NCBI GenBank assembly: GCA_964017185.1
Contig: OZ024872.1
Location: forward strand, 62,551,817-62,615,816
Reading direction: 5' to 3'
Length of the DNA stretch: 64,000 bases
DNA from: Rugalucina vietnamica
Lineage: Eukaryota; Mollusca; Bivalvia; Lucinida; Lucinidae
Positions 59,572 through 64,000 of the stretch are shown one piece after another. The translations under genes were made by a program, and so were the position numbers. The notes below the pieces were generated by a model, which was not told where the DNA came from, did no database searches, and was given only the letters and a program-made list of their open reading frames with translations. The stretch's first letter is position 1. Every line of letters begins with the position of its first letter.

Positions 59572-59813
59572 CCCAGTTCCTCAGTGGAACCTCCCCTTAG
59601 AGAATGGAAAATGGGTGTAAAGGAATCTGACCAAAAATTGTTTGGCAAAAATAAATATTCACAGATGCCAATGAAAAAACAAACAACTTTCTGGTCCTTT
59701 TATTTACTCACATAATAACTCAATCAAACAACATCACTATAACTAGAAACTTAATATTCACAAAGAAATATCTAACAAGAACATGGTCAAGGCAAAAAGT
59801 GAAATATAACAAA

Positions 59814-60058
59814 TGAACCACATCATGAAGAAGCAATTTTTGCCTAGGGGAAAACAAAGGTGCAGTTCAGCTGTGCAGTAACTGCACAGCTGATCAGCGC
59901 CTTTGTTTTCGCTGAACTGATACTAAAATCCCTCTCAATTCCTCTTAATCTTAAATCAGAAGTTTTAAGCTTCTAGTCATCTTCTGTGGATGCATAGACC
60001 ATTTCCAGTCGGATTTGGTCATAAACCCCCAAGAGCGGTTTCCTCGTGCTGTGGCTCA
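59814..60058 (-). mobile_element. Palindromic TGAGCC MITE, copy U (old)
   Basis: TGAACCACATCATGAAGAAG to GTGCTGTGGCTCA, central AGCTGTGCAGTAACTGCACA; compensating changes keep the palindrome. Confidence 0.85.
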
Positions 60059-60740
60059 AGTTTAGTGACATGTAAACTGTGATGGGGATGCTCTAATGTA
60101 AGAATCTCAACTCATCACTGTTTATATGAGAAGAACCATAAGAAAACATGTTTCTTGCATAAATTCGAACAAGGTGCTGATACAAGGCCAACCTCTTAAG
60201 GAAACCGAAATAGTAATCTCTTGTCACTTTAGACATCATCTTTTACACTAGTCATTTTCTATAACTTTGTGGCTAGACCTGGTTGTGAGTCAACAAAACT
60301 GTTTTCATGCTCAACTCAACTGAGCTTGAAATTTCAATTGTTTGTTAACAGCCAGAATTTGTTTACCTTTCAACCACCAAGCTTATCATTTATCCTGCTA
60401 ATAAATATTCAAATGCCAACATAGGACCCTGTCTAAATCCTTGAAGACAGGTTTTCCCATGATGCTACTCATAGAAACATTGAACAAAACCAGTGTCAAA
60501 GATATATTGCAAGTGAACTAGTGATATGGCTCAGCATATACTCAGAGGAAAAAGTTAAGACAGTAACATTGTTAAGCCTGATTACTATTATACCCTGCTG
60601 CTTGCCTTAGATGTCCCCCTTTATTAAATTTGCAAAGTCAATTTCTATCTTACTTTGAAACTCCACCAGTTGTCCATTTCGACAGAGTTATTGGCCTTCT
60701 TCATACATCATTTTTAAAATTAACCGATCAATGATAATTC
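60059..60740. other. Intergenic DNA with two repeat fragments
   Basis: 60296-60416 holds a decayed TTATAA-type MITE (CATGCTCAACTCAACTGAGC). 60423-60474 holds a right-end scrap of the TGAGCC MITE. No gene. Confidence 0.45.
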
Positions 60741-60996
60741 ATTTATTTTTTATTTTTGGATTCAGTTTTCCGTCCCTTTCAAGCTTTTTCACTCATATTG
60801 AGACGAATCAATCGGTAGGTGGGGCGAAAACCGGAGTACCCGGGGAAAAACCACCTGACACACCCGCAAGCAGAACATGGCTTCTCTCACATATGAATTC
60901 GTGCCCCGTGCGAGGCGCGAACCCACATCGGTGAGATGATCGAATGATCAAGAGCACTGAAGTCAGCGACCTTATCCACTCGGCCACGGGGGCCGC
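60741..60996 (-). repeat. tRNA-derived SINE
   Basis: On the minus strand the head is GGCCCCCGTGGCCGAGTGGA, then AAGGTCGCTGACTTCAGTG and a B box GGGTTCGCGCC. The body GTGTCAGGTGGTTTTTCCCC matches the SINE at 50321. ATGATA words flank it (possible duplication). Similar to tRNA-Leu at the 5' part only. Confidence 0.85.
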
Positions 60997-61090
60997 CAAT
61001 GATATAATTGGCACTTTGATTAAGAGTGGTTGTTGCTGGTGACAATCCGAAAAAAATCTTTTCAAAATTTATCAACAGTCTCAAGAAATA

Positions 61091-62749
61091 CCAGAGGACC
61101 AATGGTCCTGAGAACGCACACCTGAAGCCTGATCTTGGAGCATTAAGTCATCATGAAATGACCTTGACCTTGAATACTCACACACCTTTGTTGACTTCAT
61201 AAGTTGTCTGCATATGCTAAGTTTCAGGTCTCGGGCTGCAATAGTTTCCAAAACCAGTGATTTCTGAGAAAACCCTAATCTTAATTTTGATATTTAAATG
61301 ACCTTGGGTCAAGGACCTTGACCTTAATCAATTACATACCTTCATTGACTCCATAACTTTAAGTTGTCTGCATCTACATGAAGCAACTTTCAGGTCTCAG
61401 GCTGCAATAGTTTCCAAAGTATCCATTGTTTTCCCCTTTTCCCATGCAAAAGCCTATATTTCCAAAATTGACCTTGCCATAAAATAGGTCGAGGTCATTC
61501 CAGGGTCATCATTGGAACAAACTATGATAGGCTGGTGTCCCAAATGCTACATACCAAGTTTAGTGAAAATCGGCCTGCTGGTTCTGGAGAAGATTTTCGA
61601 GTGTTTTTTACCATATATGGGCATGGCAGCCATCTTAGTCATGTGACCCAGATTTCGCGATCAAACTTTCGTTTCCCCTACCCATGGATGCTCCACATAA
61701 AATTTCACTTTGATTGGCTAAGCGGTTTCAGAGAAGATCTTTGAAAAGTGTGTATGGATGTCAGACGGGCCAAGGTCAAGAGATGACCTTGACCTAAATT
61801 AATAACACACTTTCATCTACTCCATTAATTGTCTGCACCTACCACTTTTCAGGACTCAGGCTGCAATAGTTTTCAAAAAATTCATAGTTTTCACCTTTTC
61901 CTATGTAGAAGCCTATGTTTTCAACACTGACCTTGCCGTAAAATAGGTCAAGGTCATCCTCGGGTCATCATTTGAACAAACTATGATGGGCTGGAGTCCC
62001 AGCTGCTACATACCAAGTTTCAAGAAAATCGGTCTGCCAGTTCTGGACAAGATTTTTGAGTGGTTTTTACCATATATGGGCATGGCAGCCATCTTAGTCA
62101 TGTGACCCAGATTTCGAGATCAAACTTTCGTTTCCCCTACCCATGGATGCTCCACATAAAATTTCACTTTGATTGGCCAAGCGGTTTCAGAGATGAAGAT
62201 CTTTGAAAAGTGTGTATGAACGACAGACCGGCCAAGGTCAAGAGATGACCTTGACCTAAATTAATCATATACCTTCATCTTCTCCATTAGTTGTTTGCAT
62301 CTACCACTTTTCAGGTCTCAGACTGCAATAGTTTTCAAACAATCCATAGTTTTCACCTTTTACTATGTAAAAGCCTATGTTTCCAAAATTGACCTTGCCA
62401 TAAAATAGGTCAAGGTCATCCCAGGGTCATCATTTTAGCAAAATATGATGGGCTCAAGTTTCCAGTGCTACATACCAAGTTTCGAGGAAATTGACCCACA
62501 GGTTCTGGAGAAGAAGATTTTTGAAGGGTTTTTACCATAATATGGGCGTGGTGGCCATCTTGGTCATGTGACCAAGATCCCGTGAACAAACTTTCATTCC
62601 CCCTTCCCATGGAGGCTCCACATAAAATTTCAACTTGATTGGCCAAGCGGTTTCAGAGAAGATCTTTGAAATTGTGGAAGCCGACGGACGGACGCCGGAT
62701 CATGGCCATCCTATAAGCTCACCTTGTGAGCCTTTGGCTCAGGTGAGCT
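61091..62749 (-). mobile_element. AGCTCACC Helitron-like element, copy g
   Basis: The minus strand runs from the 5' hairpin (ending at 62749) through ~460-bp tandem units to the hairpin AGGACCATTGGTCCT and CTGG (61091). It is flanked by T residues on the element strand at both ends. Same core units as copy b. Confidence 0.87.
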
Positions 62750-63064
62750 AAAAATGTCAAATATTTGTTATTTTGAGATTACCTCCCTTTCATTTAATAT
62801 AATTTATGCACTCTGGCAAAACCACATGCGCTATTTCAATCTTTTCTGTTGGAAATGCTAGGTTTTATTCACAGTTTTATGACTGGTAAATATCAAGGGA
62901 TTTTGAAGCTATAGTGACTTTAACAGTCACAATGGGATTTTACATGTGTTTTCACTGACTAAACTTTTGCCGCTGAGCATGTTCATCTTTGGCTGTTAAC
63001 CATGTATGCACTGGACAGCCATTAACTTCTATAAGCTGATGGGGACCAAAACTTGCAAATAAAA
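62750..63064. other. Intergenic DNA
   Basis: Nothing recognisable. Confidence 0.4.
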
Positions 63065-63301
63065 TGAGCCTGTGCATGAGAAAACCAACAATCTGCCTAT
63101 GCGAAAACAAAGACGCAGATCAGCTTCGCGGTAACCGCGAAGCTGATCAGCGCCTTTGTTTTCGCTACATGGATAGTACAATCCCTCTTCTTCTTAAATC
63201 AGAAATTTCACGTTTCTAGCCTGCTTCTGTGACAGTACAGGCCGGTTTGTGTCGGACCTGGTCGGAAACCCCGAAGACCGGTTTTGTCGCGTCGCGGCTC
63301 A
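63065..63301 (-). mobile_element. Palindromic TGAGCC MITE, copy V (mixed termini)
   Basis: The left end is CCAACAAT-type (GCATGAGAAAACCAACAATC), the right end CCGG-type (GAAGACCGGTTTTGTCGCG, then CGGCTCA). The perfect centre is AGCTTCGCGGTAACCGCGAA. The mixture suggests recombination between subgroups. Confidence 0.93.
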
Positions 63302-63599
63302 GACTAATCCTCTAGAGGCTCCACCTAACATGTATACGAGAATTTTGCGTTCCAATAATCCCAGCCTTAAGATAATTTTTTGATAATGTCTGTAATACTG
63401 TTATAATTTTGCCCTATTTTATATTTTTAACAAGTCAAAAATATTGAAAATCATATTTCAACAATTTGGAAATAAAATAACTTTTCAACAAGGCTAAAAT
63501 TATCTATCAAATAGCTACTGTCTAGAAAAGTGCTCAAGCCAGAAATGGCAATAAAATCAACTCTAAGATTAATATCTCTCAATATTGACAACTTTTGAG
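63302..63599. other. AT-rich intergenic DNA
   Basis: No feature seen. Confidence 0.4.
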
Positions 63600-63905
63600 A
63601 AAAAAGTTTTCTTGCACACCAGATAAAGAAAGCCTATGATTTATCCTATGATTTATCTTGCACACCAGATAAAGAAATCCTATGATTCTTATCTCACCCT
63701 TGTTATCTGACCCCAGGCGCACTTGCGTGTATGTGTTCCTTTTTAACATTGGTTGTATAGGCCGCCACGTAACGTCGTCGTTAAGTGCACACGTCATGAC
63801 GACGTCAGAAACATTTTATTTCAAAATGGCGGACACCACTGCATTTTTTTTCCTTATGTAAATGTTATGAAAATCAAGCATCGCCGCATTAAGGCATCAG
63901 GCTCT
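63600..63905. repeat. Interspersed repeat, inverted copy of the 5340 family
   Basis: CTTGCACACCAGATAAAGAA occurs twice (63610 and 63656), then TTATCTCACCC, GACGTCA words, AAAATGGCGGACACCACTGC and GCCGCATTAAGGC. This is the reverse complement order of 5460-5750. It lacks the 30-bp hairpin. Confidence 0.7.
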
Positions 63906-63909
63906 TTAA

Positions 63910-64000
63910 CAAGTAGCCCAAAGGGCAATGATCACTCACCTAAGAACCAATGTTTAGAACCATCAGTAGCACATTTAACATTGATTTTTCTAACACCCAA
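63910..64000 (-). mobile_element. 3' end of another AGCTCACC Helitron-like element, runs off the window
   Basis: On the minus strand: TTAGGTGAGTGATCATTGCC, hairpin-like GCCCTTTGGGC, TACTTG, then T. This matches the unusual CTTG terminus of copy c. Confidence 0.75.

Noticed and set aside
60890..60996. tRNA-Leu gene on the minus strand
   Set aside because: Same SINE family as at 50321; only the head is tRNA-like.

Overview
The window is animal nuclear DNA, most likely from a bivalve mollusc; I do not assign a species. It holds one recognisable protein gene, a glycogen phosphorylase (PYG) on the + strand. Fifteen coding exons run from 5765 to the stop at 52990. Their 2322 coding bases are about 5% of the span, and the rest of the window is transposable-element sequence at many ages. 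The bivalve assignment is an inference from the dense AGCTCACC-type, CAAGATGGC-type and GTCCGTCC-type interspersed elements and from intron-rich, AT-rich DNA.

The exons chain with matching splice phases and canonical AG/GT borders. They cover residues 81 to the C terminus in rabbit/human muscle phosphorylase numbering, including the 280s loop, His377, Lys568/Arg569/Lys574, Glu672 and the PLP-lysine Lys680. The N-terminal exon (residues 1-80, with Ser14 and most of the AMP site) is not visible and presumably lies upstream of the window.

Layout. 1-5764: probable intron sequence with a decayed LINE on the - strand, an element 3' end, small MITEs and hairpins. 5765-6586: first two exons. 6587-15914: a 9.3 kb intron with five palindromic MITEs in tandem clusters and element E1 (9735-15457). 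16047-23010: an intron filled by fold-back element E2 (16543-22650), itself invaded by a Helitron-like element and a mariner-like MITE. 23123-31906: exons 4-7 separated by tandem-repeat-bearing elements. 31907-33428: exons 8-10. 33429-37747: a 4 kb TGTCTCC-family element. 38708-49602: a 10.9 kb intron with two head-to-tail Helitron-like copies, one broken by element E3 (41979-46185), which in turn contains another element and MITEs. 49603-52990: the last three exons. 52991-64000: probable 3' UTR, then repeats only.

Most notable: (1) three sequence-unrelated families share one end architecture (5' terminal hairpin, inverted subterminal copy of its arm, small 3' hairpin, CTRR end, T on both sides), which fits non-autonomous Helitron/Helentron-like elements; (2) two long-inverted-repeat elements, E1 and E3, both have 5-bp target duplications and CAC...GTG ends; (3) about 22 copies of a ~236-bp palindromic MITE, two of which end 12 and 18 nt before a splice acceptor, so the branch point must lie inside the MITE; (4) an inverted MITE pair closely flanks the 115-nt exon 9.
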